Origin: Thiothrix unzii
GTDB lineage: Bacteria; Pseudomonadota; Gammaproteobacteria; Thiotrichales; Thiotrichaceae
Length of the DNA: 64,000 nucleotides
Direction: 5' to 3'
Assembly (NCBI RefSeq): GCF_017901175.1
Contig: NZ_CP072793.1
Coordinates: 992,001 to 1,056,000, forward strand
Made by a program: the position numbers and the translations under genes. Below the pieces are notes generated by a model. That model searched no databases. It was not told the DNA's origin and saw only the letters and a list, made by a program, of their open reading frames with translations. Shown in pieces: positions 7,290 through 16,859 of the stretch (the first letter of the stretch is position 1; the number at the start of each line of letters is the position of its first letter).

Positions 7290-9260
7290 ATGCGTTTTGT
7301 CATTCCAGTCCTATCGTTGTTCGTGTTAATCGCTTCCTTACTGTGGTGGTTGGTTAATCGTGAGCTGCGCGATTCAGTCGCTGAATCCACTGATGTGTCC
7401 TCATTATTGATGGCATCGTTACCTTATGTGTTGTTGTCGATGGCGGCACTGCAAGCATTATCGTTATTGTGGTTGGCGCGTCATGAGCGAAAGGCCGTGC
7501 GTGTTAATGATGCAGAGGCATTTGTACCCAATCCTGCGGCTGCGGTTGAACAGGTTAATACCGAGTGGGTATTGGACGCGCTCGCAGGTGGCGTAGTGGT
7601 GGTTAATCCGCAGGGTAAAGTGACCTACATGAATGCCAGTGCGGAAAAGTTAACGTTGTGGCAGCGCGATAAAATCATGGGTGAACCCGTGGAAAAAGTG
7701 CTGCGTTTAGAGGATTTACAAGGGAATCCGGTGATGCGGCGTGCTTTTGAAGCACATCGGGTACATCCGGGGCATCCTTTACAGTTTGGACAGGTGAAAT
7801 TGCACCCGCGCGTAGGTGATGCGAAATTCGTGGAGTTACATACCACCTGCATTTTAGATGACTGTAAAGCAGTGGTGTTTATTTTCCGTGATGTCACCGC
7901 TGACCGTAAGGTTATTAATCGTTTATACCGTCAGGCATCACGCGATGCGTTAACCGATTTAATGAATCGTTCCAGTTTTGAGCAATACGTGGAGCAACTG
8001 GCACACGATACTTCGAGTTTGTTGCGCACTCATGTTTTAGCCAGTGTAGATTTGGATAACTTTAAGATTATCAATGATACGTGTGGGCATTTAGCCGGTG
8101 ATGAGTTGTTAAAGCAAGTCGCGCAAATATTCCGCCATTCGGTGCGGACTTCGGATAAAGTGGCGCGGATTGGTGGTGATGAATTTGCGGTGTTTCTGGA
8201 AGGCTGTAGCCAAGATAAAGGGCGCAGTATCATGGAAACCATCCTGACGGAATTGCGTAATTTCCGTTTTAGTTGGGAAGGCCGGGTGTTTTCAATCGGT
8301 GCAAGTATTGGCTTATTAGAGTTCATGCCCGCATCCCATATCCAAATTAAACAATTATTTGCCGATGCAGACCGTGCTTGTTATACGGCTAAAGCGTTGG
8401 GGCGTAATCAGGTATTTGTTCATGCTGGCGAGGCTGAAACCGAGGCGGTTTCTAATCAGCGTGTTACCGATTGGGGTAAATTACTCAAAGACGCGATTCG
8501 TGAAGACCGTTTTATGCTGTTTATCCAGCCGATTGCGCCGCTGAGTGAAAAGCGTACCGATAATATACGTCAATACGAAGTGTTGTTGCGTCTGCCTTTC
8601 CGCCAAGTGCTGTTGAATCCGGGTAGTTTCTTACCGATGGCTGATCGTTTGGATTTAATGGTGGGCATTGATCGTTGGATTATTCGTAAGTCATTAGAAA
8701 CTTTAGCGAAGTGTTGCTCATCTGCTGCCGATCAAGCAGGCGAGCAAACGCGCTTGATGATTAATCTGTCATCGCATACGGTGCAAGATCCTGAGTGTTT
8801 TGCGTATGTCGAGCAGCAAATCAAACGCACAGGGGTTAACCCCGGCATGATTTGCTTCGAGATTTCCGAATCCGTGGCGATCAGTAACTTTGTACACTCG
8901 AAACGCATTATGAACGCCTTGCACAGTTTAGGATGTCATTTGGTGCTGGACGATTTCGGGAGCGGTTTCTCATCCCTTAATTATTTGCGGGAATTGCCAC
9001 TGAGCTACCTGAAAATTGACGGCAACTTTGTGCACAACCTAGTTTCCAACCCCGTGGACGCGGCAATGGTCAAAGCGGTACACGAAGTCGGGCAGGTAAT
9101 GAATTTGCTGACCATCGCTGAGTTGGTCGAAGATGCGGAAACCTTGCAGCACTTACGGCAAATCGGGGTGGATTTTGCTCAAGGCTATTACTGTGGGCGA
9201 CCCGTGCCATTGATGCAGTTATGCCAGCAACAAGAGCAACGTCTGCAAGCGGTTGCGTGA
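7290..9260 (+). CDS. Membrane-bound PAS-GGDEF-EAL cyclic-di-GMP enzyme
   Basis: Bifunctional c-di-GMP protein of 656 residues. Two transmembrane segments (about 2-22 and 38-63) are followed by a PAS domain (about 90-205), a GGDEF domain (about 215-375) with intact GGDEF (295-299) and an inhibitory I-site RTSD five residues before it, and an EAL domain (about 395-640). The EAL signature reads EVL (430-432); the other catalytic blocks look complete (NLS, FEISES, DDFGSGFSS, K in YLKIDG, E in IAELVED, QGYYCGRP). Both cyclase and phosphodiesterase activity are therefore possible. ATG 7290 is chosen over GTG 7275 because AGGGGG stands 6 nt before it. Confidence 0.92.
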   Translation: MRFVIPVLSLFVLIASLLWWLVNRELRDSVAESTDVSSLLMASLPYVLLSMAALQALSLLWLARHERKAVRVNDAEAFVPNPAAAVEQVNTEWVLDALAGGVVVVNPQGKVTYMNASAEKLTLWQRDKIMGEPVEKVLRLEDLQGNPVMRRAFEAHRVHPGHPLQFGQVKLHPRVGDAKFVELHTTCILDDCKAVVFIFRDVTADRKVINRLYRQASRDALTDLMNRSSFEQYVEQLAHDTSSLLRTHVLASVDLDNFKIINDTCGHLAGDELLKQVAQIFRHSVRTSDKVARIGGDEFAVFLEGCSQDKGRSIMETILTELRNFRFSWEGRVFSIGASIGLLEFMPASHIQIKQLFADADRACYTAKALGRNQVFVHAGEAETEAVSNQRVTDWGKLLKDAIREDRFMLFIQPIAPLSEKRTDNIRQYEVLLRLPFRQVLLNPGSFLPMADRLDLMVGIDRWIIRKSLETLAKCCSSAADQAGEQTRLMINLSSHTVQDPECFAYVEQQIKRTGVNPGMICFEISESVAISNFVHSKRIMNALHSLGCHLVLDDFGSGFSSLNYLRELPLSYLKIDGNFVHNLVSNPVDAAMVKAVHEVGQVMNLLTIAELVEDAETLQHLRQIGVDFAQGYYCGRPVPLMQLCQQQEQRLQAVA

Positions 9261-9350
9261 CCGGCTTAAACCGTAATTTTCTGGTGTTGCCTTGAAAAGC
9301 AGGAAGTTGGGCGGATATAGTGTTTAACCGTATTCGCCGTTGGAATTGTC

Positions 9351-9821
9351 ATGCCTGTTTTTGCCGTTCTGTTGCTCCTTATCCCATTGATTGAAATTTG
9401 GTTATTGATTGAAATCGGTGGTGCATTGGGGGCATTCCCCACCTTCTTACTGCTAATTGCCAGCACCGTGTTGGGGATTACGCTGTTGCGTCGCTTGGGG
9501 TTTTCCACCTTGATGCGTGCGCAACGCAATATAAATGCCGGTGAGATGCCCGCTCAAGCCTTATTAGAAGGAAGCTTTATCGCTTTGGGTGGCATTTTGT
9601 TTCTGATTCCGGGATTTTTTACCGATGCTTTAGGGTTGCTATTAGTATTGCCGCCGACACGTTACCTGCTACTGAAATTCGTGCTCAAGCGCGGTTTGGT
9701 GGTGCGCGGCGGTTTTCAGCAAACGACGACTACCCGTTCTACACAGCATCCGCGTGATATTGAGGGTGAAGTTGTCAGCCGCCACGAACACGCCGAAAAA
9801 ATTTCGTCTGACCGCCCTTGA
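9351..9821 (+). CDS. fxsA: FxsA family membrane protein
   Basis: Small membrane protein of 156 residues. Hydrophobic segments at about 3-25, 27-45 and 75-105 surround the conserved IEIWLLIEIGG and RxxRxNINAGEMPAQALLEG regions, followed by LIPGFFTDALGLLL; the C-terminal 45 residues are hydrophilic. In E. coli FxsA overexpression relieves phage T7 exclusion by the F plasmid; its normal role is uncertain. Position just before groES is conserved in gammaproteobacteria. The stop codon overlaps the groE promoter -35. Confidence 0.9.
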   Translation: MPVFAVLLLLIPLIEIWLLIEIGGALGAFPTFLLLIASTVLGITLLRRLGFSTLMRAQRNINAGEMPAQALLEGSFIALGGILFLIPGFFTDALGLLLVLPPTRYLLLKFVLKRGLVVRGGFQQTTTTRSTQHPRDIEGEVVSRHEHAEKISSDRP

Positions 9822-9845
9822 CTTTACTTTGCCCGCCCCTATTAT
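9818..9845 (+). promoter_or_regulatory. groESL promoter
   Basis: TTGACT, 16-bp spacer, TATTAT reads as a sigma70 promoter. The same bases contain CTTGACT and CCCCTAT, close to the sigma32 consensus (CTTGAAA / CCCCATNT) with a slightly short spacer, so dual use is possible. The -10 abuts the CIRCE operator. Confidence 0.6.
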
Positions 9846-9871
9846 TAGCACTCACTAGCCTAGAGTGCTAA
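9845..9871. promoter_or_regulatory. CIRCE operator (HrcA binding site)
   Basis: Perfect TTAGCACTC-N9-GAGTGCTAA inverted repeat, identical to the CIRCE consensus, 48 bp upstream of groES. It predicts HrcA repression of the groESL operon. Confidence 0.95.
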
Positions 9872-9919
9872 CAACAACCCTAATGTCCTAATCCTATTGG
9901 TTTGAGGAGAATACTGACC

Positions 9920-10210
9920 ATGAATATCCGTCCATTACATGACCGCGTTGTAGTACGCCGTATGGAAGAAGAGCGCAAAACTGCCAGCGGCATCATCATC
10001 CCTGACAATGCTACTGAAAAGCCTGATCGTGGCGAAGTCCTCGCGGTAGGCCCTGGCAAAGTTGGCGATGACAATGAGCGTATCGCGCTGCAAGTAAAAG
10101 TCGGTGACAAAGTTCTGTTTGGTAAATACGCCGGTACAGCAGTAAAAATGGATGGTCAAGAAGTCTTGATCATGCGCGAAGAAGATCTGCTGGCGATTAT
10201 CGAAGGCTAA
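9920..10210 (+). CDS. groES: Co-chaperonin GroES
   Basis: Heptameric lid of the GroEL folding chamber, 96 residues. Seen: N-terminal [13 protein letters not shown], the mobile loop around residues 16-32 ([14 protein letters not shown]), and the C-terminal [10 protein letters not shown]. The ATG at 9920 follows TGAGGAGA; the TTG six codons upstream is rejected because GroES proteins begin MNIRPLHDR. First gene of the groESL operon, 19 bp before groEL. Confidence 0.98.
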   Translation: MNIRPLHDRVVVRRMEEERKTASGIIIPDNATEKPDRGEVLAVGPGKVGDDNERIALQVKVGDKVLFGKYAGTAVKMDGQEVLIMREEDLLAIIEG

Positions 10211-10217
10211 ATTTTAA

Positions 10218-11867
<1,650 letters not shown>

Positions 11868-11896
11868 TCCTGCGGATTACTTCCCCCCATCCCCGA

Positions 11897-11921
11897 CCCT
11901 TCCCCCGCAAGGGGTGAAGGG
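11897..11921. repeat. GC-rich palindromic repeat (REP-like), copy 2
   Basis: CCCTTC and CCCC pair with GGGG and GAAGGG around a GCAA loop, preceded by a CCCCCCATCCCC run. It resembles the hairpins at 3499 and 27207-27863 in its C-run/G-run design. It lies between groEL and its terminator. Confidence 0.55.
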
Positions 11922-11935
11922 AGAAAGATAAGAAG

Positions 11936-11963
11936 AAAGCCCCGCTGGTCGGGGTTTTCTTTT
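11936..11963 (+). terminator. Rho-independent terminator of groESL
   Basis: Stem AAAGCCCCG / CGGGGTTTT (one G-T pair) with a CTGGT loop, followed by CTTTT. Confidence 0.8.
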
Positions 11964-11989
11964 GTGGGTAATGCTTGAGTTCATGCGGC

Positions 11990-12020
11990 AAAAAGTCTAT
12001 ATTTTTGGTATATACTTTTT
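11990..12020. promoter_or_regulatory. Candidate vapBC operator (inverted repeat)
   Basis: AAAAAGTCTATA and TATATACTTTTT are inverted with 11 of 12 matches and a 7-bp spacer. The element ends 17 bp before the antitoxin ATG. Autoregulatory operators of VapBC complexes have this layout. It contains TATA-rich sequence that could be the -10. Confidence 0.6.
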
Positions 12021-12037
12021 GATGAGAGGAGCGCGTG

Positions 12038-12265
12038 ATGCAAACAGCAAAAATCTTTCAGAATGGGCGTTCGCAAGCCATTCGTTTACCCAAAGCTTTT
12101 CGGCTGTCAGGTACTGAAGTCAGAATTTCCCGCGAGGGCAATCGCATTATCCTTGAACCGCTAAAGCAATCTTGGGACGATTGGCTGCTCGCCATCGAAC
12201 AGTTTTCAGACGATTTCATGGCGCAAGGGCGCGAACAGCCTGCCGTGCAAGAGCGAGAGTGGTAA
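12038..12265 (+). CDS. vapB: VapB-type (AbrB/SpoVT-fold) antitoxin
   Basis: Antitoxin of 75 residues. The N-terminal swapped-hairpin DNA-binding domain is seen as KIFQNGRSQAIRLPKAFR; the C-terminal tail (about 45-75, with WDDWL and aromatic residues) should wrap the toxin. ATG 12038 is preferred to GTG 12035 because GAGGAG is 7 nt before it. The stop codon overlaps the vapC start by one base, a coupled pair. Confidence 0.9.
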   Translation: MQTAKIFQNGRSQAIRLPKAFRLSGTEVRISREGNRIILEPLKQSWDDWLLAIEQFSDDFMAQGREQPAVQEREW

Positions 12266-12663
12266 TGAAGTACCTGCTGGATACCAATATCTGTATTTAT
12301 CTCATCAAGGAAAAACCGCCAGAAGTGTTGCTGCGCTTCACGGCATTGAAACCAGCGCAAGTGTTCATTTCAGCCGTTACGGTGTTTGAATTGTATTATG
12401 GCGTTGAAAACAGTCAGGCTCACAAACGCAACTTGGCGGCGTTGGAAAAATTCCTGCGCCCGATGACTATCCTCGACTTTACCCCTGAAGATGCCAAACA
12501 AGCTGCACGGATTCGTGCCGATCTCAAGCGAAAAGGTACACCCATTGGGGCTTATGATCTGCAAATTGCCGCGACAGCGTTAGCCAATGGCTTGACGGTA
12601 GTGACTAATAACACCGATGAGTTTCAGCGGGTTGTTGGGTTGAGGCTGGAGAATTGGGTTTAG
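12265..12663 (+). CDS. vapC: VapC-type PIN-domain ribonuclease toxin
   Basis: PIN endoribonuclease of 132 residues. The acidic, metal-binding quartet is visible: Asp6 in LLDTN, Glu42 in VFELYYG, Asp98 in AYDLQIAA and the Asn/Asp group in TNNTDEF (about 115-118). Family members cleave tRNA or rRNA and are neutralised by VapB. The start is the ATG overlapping the vapB stop; a longer reading into vapB is rejected. The two genes sit in an accessory stretch right after the groEL terminator. Confidence 0.93.
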   Translation: MKYLLDTNICIYLIKEKPPEVLLRFTALKPAQVFISAVTVFELYYGVENSQAHKRNLAALEKFLRPMTILDFTPEDAKQAARIRADLKRKGTPIGAYDLQIAATALANGLTVVTNNTDEFQRVVGLRLENWV

Positions 12664-12717
12664 TGGATAAACCCTAAACTTTTGGTTTGACTTCACACTG
12701 GAAAAGTTACAGTTGTT

Positions 12718-12777
12718 TTTTAACGAACAAGGTAAGCCGCCCGCAGTATGCGGGTCGGCTTGAGCGCCGGGTTAGAA
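12718..12777 (-). repeat. Candidate integron attC recombination site
   Basis: A 60-bp imperfect palindrome. Read on the minus strand it begins TTCTAAC (R'' type), has an inner stem AAGCCG plus CCCGC pairing with GCGGG plus CGGCTT around a 5-nt loop, a single unpaired base in the stem, and ends GTTAAAA (R' type, core GTT). Size and layout closely match classic attC sites such as that of aadA cassettes. It lies 13 bp beyond the stop of the minus-strand small gene, exactly where a cassette attC belongs. No integrase gene is in the window. Confidence 0.6.
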
Positions 12778-12790
12778 CTAAGAATGAAAA

Positions 12791-13069
12791 TTATTCGCCG
12801 TAATCAATGGCACAAGTTGCACAGTAGGTTTCACCTGCGAGAGAGAATCGTGTGCAACCTAGTGCACCACATTTCTCAACCAATGCTGGCTCTATATACT
12901 TTTCATAAACTTTCTTTTGTTTTTCTGTCAATGGCTTACCGTCCTCTCCTAGAATTTGTCGAATAATCCCTGCTTCAGTTTCATTCGCATTATCAAGTAC
13001 GCTCTCTAAAGCTTTTTTCCTCTCTGAGTCAGTCAGATCTTTTGCGGCTTTTGAGAATTTGTCCGTCAT
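12791..13069 (-). CDS. Small cysteine-motif protein, likely carried on a gene cassette
   Basis: Unrecognised protein of 92 residues. The first two thirds are charged and probably helical. The C-terminus has Cys67-x4-Cys72-x10-Cys83-x2-Cys86, a pattern able to bind one zinc. There is no signal peptide or membrane segment. GAGGA stands 6 nt before the ATG. A candidate attC follows the stop, and a possible cassette boundary (GTTAGTT on the minus strand, 13088-13094) lies about 20 bp before the start, so gene plus attC would form a cassette of about 370 bp. Function unknown. Confidence 0.7.
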   Translation of the reverse strand: MTDKFSKAAKDLTDSERKKALESVLDNANETEAGIIRQILGEDGKPLTEKQKKVYEKYIEPALVEKCGALGCTRFSLAGETYCATCAIDYGE

Positions 13070-13103
13070 TTTTTTCCTCGTTTTTCAAACTAACTACTAT
13101 TAG

Positions 13104-13141
13104 GCGACCTAATGTCGCCGTTCAAGACGACATTAGGTCGC
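13104..13141. repeat. Perfect 14-bp inverted repeat
   Basis: GCGACCTAATGTCG and CGACATTAGGTCGC are exact inverses with a 10-bp spacer. It stands 35 bp upstream of the small cassette-like gene. No T tract follows on either strand; it may be a protein-binding site, a recombination-associated element or a remnant end of a mobile element. Confidence 0.65.
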
Positions 13142-13331
13142 ATATACCCGACTGGATGCCAACGATTTCAGGGAATTGTAGCGTATCCTTCCGTGTAATA
13201 CGACCTAAGCATAAAGTGGGAGTGGGCATGTTTAACCCTTGAATCGGGGTTTTCTTTTGCCTGTTGAAACTACATACTTGGCTAATCAGGAATCGAGGTT
13301 ACGAATCAGCCGTGATTGAGTCTTGTGACAA

Positions 13332-14297
13332 CTAACCCCATTCCGGCAAACAAAGCTGCCAAGTCGGTAGCAAGCGTGTAAACCTTTCCATTCCCGCCAG
13401 TTCGTCGCGTAAGATTTTCCAGCGAGCCAGATTAAACGAATCCCGATACAAATACGCCATCCAGTCCGCTAATCGCACGGCTGCATAGGTTTCGGCATCG
13501 TGCGTATCGTTGCTATCCAGTCCCGCACTGTACTGGTATCCATTCACAACCGTTGCCGCGTCATAGCCCCAGCGTTGCAGCGCAACCGCCGCCGTACCTG
13601 CCCGATAGGTTACTTCTTCCGGCAAACTTGCTTCGGCAGCGGCGGCAATCGGGTCGAGTGCTGCGGGTAATTCCGAGAAATGCAGGTTGGCAAACAAGGC
13701 TTTAATGTGTGCTTCAAGTTCGGGCGTATTAGCGACATGCCAGAAATTGAAGACCACAGTTTGGCGCGGCTGAGTTACTTCGGTGACACCGTGATAAGAC
13801 GCGGCGTGCAGTAAAAAGCCAAAAGCTTTGTTGTATTCAGGGTTGACCTTGAATGTCGCTTCGCCCTCTGGTGAGGCAAATAATTCCAGCACACCACCGT
13901 GTTCCGCTTGCCAGTTTTTATTGAGTTGCAGCACCAATCGCGCAATTTCGTAGCCCAACAGCGGGCGGTCGCTGTGGATGCCAATGACGTGTCCGGGCTG
14001 CATCCGTTGCGCTGTGACCATAAAACGTTCCACGAGTGGCAGCCCGGTAATCTCACGCATTCGAGCGAGTATTTCGTGATGAAACGTTGCAGGAATCTCG
14101 TCGGTCACTTCGCGCAATGAACAGCGGTAAAACGCACCATCCCGATGTTGCCAAGTGCTGTCTTGCAAAAAGAGTTGCTCAAGCGTTGCGCACTGTTCCT
14201 CAGAAAACGCGGCATCCACCGCAAAAAAGGGAAATGGGTTTTGGTGGTGGTGAGGTTGTGAAAGCAACGGCCGAACTCCTATAGGGTGAAACGACAT
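13332..14297 (-). CDS. 2OG-Fe(II) oxygenase family protein
   Basis: Protein of 321 residues with a prolyl-4-hydroxylase-like 2-oxoglutarate/iron oxygenase core. Iron ligands: HSD in GIHSDRPL and a distal His in AASYHGVTEV; the following PRQTVVFNFW supplies the Arg that normally binds 2-oxoglutarate. The last 110 residues (after about 210) are a helical extension with no match I recognise. The substrate cannot be deduced. The ATG at 14297 starts just before conserved-looking sequence, but the frame stays open to an ATG at 14366 and neither start has a good SD. It is divergent from the FNR-like gene. Confidence 0.8.
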   Translation of the reverse strand: MSFHPIGVRPLLSQPHHHQNPFPFFAVDAAFSEEQCATLEQLFLQDSTWQHRDGAFYRCSLREVTDEIPATFHHEILARMREITGLPLVERFMVTAQRMQPGHVIGIHSDRPLLGYEIARLVLQLNKNWQAEHGGVLELFASPEGEATFKVNPEYNKAFGFLLHAASYHGVTEVTQPRQTVVFNFWHVANTPELEAHIKALFANLHFSELPAALDPIAAAAEASLPEEVTYRAGTAAVALQRWGYDAATVVNGYQYSAGLDSNDTHDAETYAAVRLADWMAYLYRDSFNLARWKILRDELAGMERFTRLLPTWQLCLPEWG

Positions 14298-14380
14298 CCT
14301 ATTGCATAATTGATAAAACGCAATGAATCTTGAGCGGTAATCCGTAATAGTGCATGGGTACTGCATAAGGATGCTGCAAA

Positions 14381-15079
14381 ATGAACACTAAGAAATCCCA
14401 AGGGGGAAAATCCCGTTGCCCCATTTGTCAACTAGGGATTTTTACAGAATTAGGTCGTCCGATCGAGGATGCCTTACAAAATCTTGATGCCGAAAGTTTG
14501 AATTTTATGGCGGGTTCAACCGTTTATGAAACAGCGTCGGCAGCTACCGCTATTTACGTGCTGATGCACGGCTACGTCAAATTGGCTAAAACCACCTTAA
14601 TAGGTAAATCGCAAATTATCCGCATTGTTAGAGCCGGGGAAATTTTCGGTTTTGATGGTTTAGTGGCGGAATATTATAACCACAGCGCGGCGGCAGTGGG
14701 CGAGATTGATGTGTGCCGGATTCCTGTTGCTGGCTTACAAGATTTAGGCGAACACAAAGCCGAAGTGGAACGTTTGATCATGGTGCGTTGCATTAAAGAG
14801 TTGCAACACGCTGACGAACGTTTGTTGGAGTTGGGGGCAAAACGTTCCCCAGAACGCCTCGCATCCTTTTTAGTGGATTGGTGCAATGCCGCTTCCGCTA
14901 ATGGGTGGGTTCCGTTGGTGTTGTCACGTTCCGAAATTGCTCAATTTTTAGGGTTGACGATAGAGACAGTGAGCCGCTTGTTCGCCTCTTGGAAACGGGA
15001 TGGCATTTTGAGGGAACAAAAGCAGTCCATTCGCGTCATGGATTGGCAACGCTTGAAGCTGCTGGCGCAATCTAATTAA
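14381..15079 (+). CDS. Crp/Fnr-family transcriptional regulator
   Basis: Regulator of 232 residues: N-terminal tail with Cys13-Pro-Ile-Cys16, cyclic-nucleotide-binding-like beta roll (about 25-140), dimerisation helix, and a C-terminal helix-turn-helix LSRSEIAQFLGLTIETVSR (about 181-199), whose E-x2-S-R recognition core matches FNR proteins. FNR senses oxygen with a [4Fe-4S] cluster held by four cysteines; here the N-terminal region has two, and QLGIF stands where FNR has QLCIPF. Cys111 and Cys136 are other candidates. Placed directly before cydABX with an FNR-like site between them, it probably controls cytochrome bd. Confidence 0.88.
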   Translation: MNTKKSQGGKSRCPICQLGIFTELGRPIEDALQNLDAESLNFMAGSTVYETASAATAIYVLMHGYVKLAKTTLIGKSQIIRIVRAGEIFGFDGLVAEYYNHSAAAVGEIDVCRIPVAGLQDLGEHKAEVERLIMVRCIKELQHADERLLELGAKRSPERLASFLVDWCNAASANGWVPLVLSRSEIAQFLGLTIETVSRLFASWKRDGILREQKQSIRVMDWQRLKLLAQSN

Positions 15080-15124
15080 CCCTACAAATAGTACACTATA
15101 TAACTCAGGTATTTCTACGTTATT

Positions 15125-15138
15125 TTGACATTTATCAA
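15125..15138. promoter_or_regulatory. FNR/CRP-type binding site upstream of cydA
   Basis: TTGAC-ATTT-ATCAA differs by one base from the FNR consensus TTGAT-N4-ATCAA. A TATAAA -10 candidate lies at 15179-15184, putting the site centre about 60 bp before the presumed start of transcription, a usual class I activator position. Confidence 0.6.
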
Positions 15139-15247
15139 TGTTGTTGCATTGCGATTCAGAGTACGTTCACCTAACAAATATAAATGGCACGAGATTTGCC
15201 ATGTGGGCGTGCTGAGTTTTTTCATGTGCTAGAGAGGTAGGTAACGT

Positions 15248-16849
15248 ATGATAACTGATGAAGTCGTCGATCTGTCACGGCTGCAATTTGCTGTGACCGC
15301 CCTTTACCATTTCCTGTTTGTACCCCTGACGTTAGGCATGACTTTCATGCTGGCGATTATGGAGTCGGTCTATGTGATGACCGGCAAGCAAATCTACAAG
15401 GATATGGTGAAATTTTGGGGCAAACTGTTTGGTATTAACTTCGCGCTCGGTGTCACCACCGGTTTGACGATGGAATTTCAGTTCGGCACGAACTGGGCGT
15501 ATTACTCACATTATGTGGGTGATGTGTTCGGCGCACCGCTCGCTATTGAAGGCTTGATGGCTTTTTTCCTCGAATCGACCTTCGTCGGCTTATTCTTCTT
15601 CGGTTGGGATCGTTTAAGCAAAGTGCAGCATTTGTCGGTCACTTGGCTGATGGCGATTGGTACGAACCTTTCCGCGTTGTGGATTTTGATTGCGAATGGC
15701 TGGATGCAAAACCCTGTCGGTGCGGAATTCAGTTATGAAACCATGCGCATGGAAATGGTGGATTTTGCAGCCGTGTTGCTGAATCCGGTCGCGCAGGTGA
15801 AGTTCATTCACACCGTGGCGGCGGGTTATGTGACGGGCGCAATGTTCGTGCTGTCGATCAGTGCATGGTACATCCTCAAAGGGCGTGATCTTGGGTTTGC
15901 GAAACGTTCGTTTGCAGTGGCGGCGGGCTTTGGTATGGCTTCAATTTTGTCGGTTATCTTGCTGGGTGACGAAAGCGGTTATGAAGCCGGTGACGTACAG
16001 AAAATGAAACTCGCGGCGATTGAAGCGGAATGGCACACCGAACCCGCGCCAGCAGGTTTTAATGTGATTGCGTGGCCTAATCAGGAAAAGGGTGAAAACG
16101 AGTTTGCCGTTAAAATTCCTTACGCGCTGGGTTTGATTGCAACCCGCTCGCTGACGGGTGAGGTTAAAGGCATCAATGATCTGGTTGAAGAAAATACTCA
16201 CCGCATCCGCAACGGCATTTTGGCGTATGAAGTCTTTTTGAAAATGCGTGCAGGCACTGCCAGCGACGTGGATAAGGAAAGTTTCGAGCGTTTGCGGGCT
16301 GATTTGGGTTACGGTTTGTTGCTGAAGCGTTATACGCCGAATGTGGTGGATGCGACCGAAGCGCAGATTCAAATGGCTGCGAAAGATACCGTGCCGCAAG
16401 TTGCACCGTTATTCTGGGCATTCCGTGTCATGGTGGCATCGGGTGTGGCGATGTTGTTTATTTTTGCGTTGGCGTTTTATTACACCGCGAAAAAGACTGC
16501 ATATGACAAGCGTTGGTTGATGCGTTTGGCGGTGCTGGGGTTGCCGTTGCCTTGGATTGCGATTGAATCCGGTTGGTTTGTGGCGGAATTCGGTCGTCAG
16601 CCTTGGGCAATCGGTGAAGTGCTACCGACCTTCCTTGGGACATCGACTTTGACCGAGTGGGATTTGATCGGGTCAATTGCCGGGTTTGTGTTCTTCTACA
16701 CCGTATTGTTGGTGGTTGAAATGTACTTGATGATCAAGTTTGCGAAACAAGGGCCTAGCAGCCTGCATACCGGACGCTATCACTTTGAGAAGCACGGTGG
16801 CGGTCACGCGGGTACAGTTTATGCTGACAAAATGAACGATCAGGTCTAA
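15248..16849 (+). CDS. cydA: Cytochrome bd ubiquinol oxidase subunit I
   Basis: Quinol-oxidising, haem-bearing subunit of the high-affinity terminal oxidase; 533 residues with about nine membrane helices. His21 in ALYHFLF and the His in [10 protein letters not shown] match haem ligands H19 and H186 of E. coli, and the Met of RVMVASG matches M393. GRQPW is present. The periplasmic Q-loop (about 255-390) is of the long type found in the E. coli subfamily. Start ATG after GAGAGGTAGG. First gene of cydABX. Confidence 0.97.
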   Translation: MITDEVVDLSRLQFAVTALYHFLFVPLTLGMTFMLAIMESVYVMTGKQIYKDMVKFWGKLFGINFALGVTTGLTMEFQFGTNWAYYSHYVGDVFGAPLAIEGLMAFFLESTFVGLFFFGWDRLSKVQHLSVTWLMAIGTNLSALWILIANGWMQNPVGAEFSYETMRMEMVDFAAVLLNPVAQVKFIHTVAAGYVTGAMFVLSISAWYILKGRDLGFAKRSFAVAAGFGMASILSVILLGDESGYEAGDVQKMKLAAIEAEWHTEPAPAGFNVIAWPNQEKGENEFAVKIPYALGLIATRSLTGEVKGINDLVEENTHRIRNGILAYEVFLKMRAGTASDVDKESFERLRADLGYGLLLKRYTPNVVDATEAQIQMAAKDTVPQVAPLFWAFRVMVASGVAMLFIFALAFYYTAKKTAYDKRWLMRLAVLGLPLPWIAIESGWFVAEFGRQPWAIGEVLPTFLGTSTLTEWDLIGSIAGFVFFYTVLLVVEMYLMIKFAKQGPSSLHTGRYHFEKHGGGHAGTVYADKMNDQV

Positions 16850-16859
16850 GGAGCAAACC

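Noticed and set aside
12038-12777. vapBC itself as the gene cassette belonging to the attC site
   Set aside because: Read on the plus strand the element is about 55 bp past the vapC stop and no second core site lies upstream of vapB; the minus-strand small gene fits much better by distance and by the alignment of R'' and R'.
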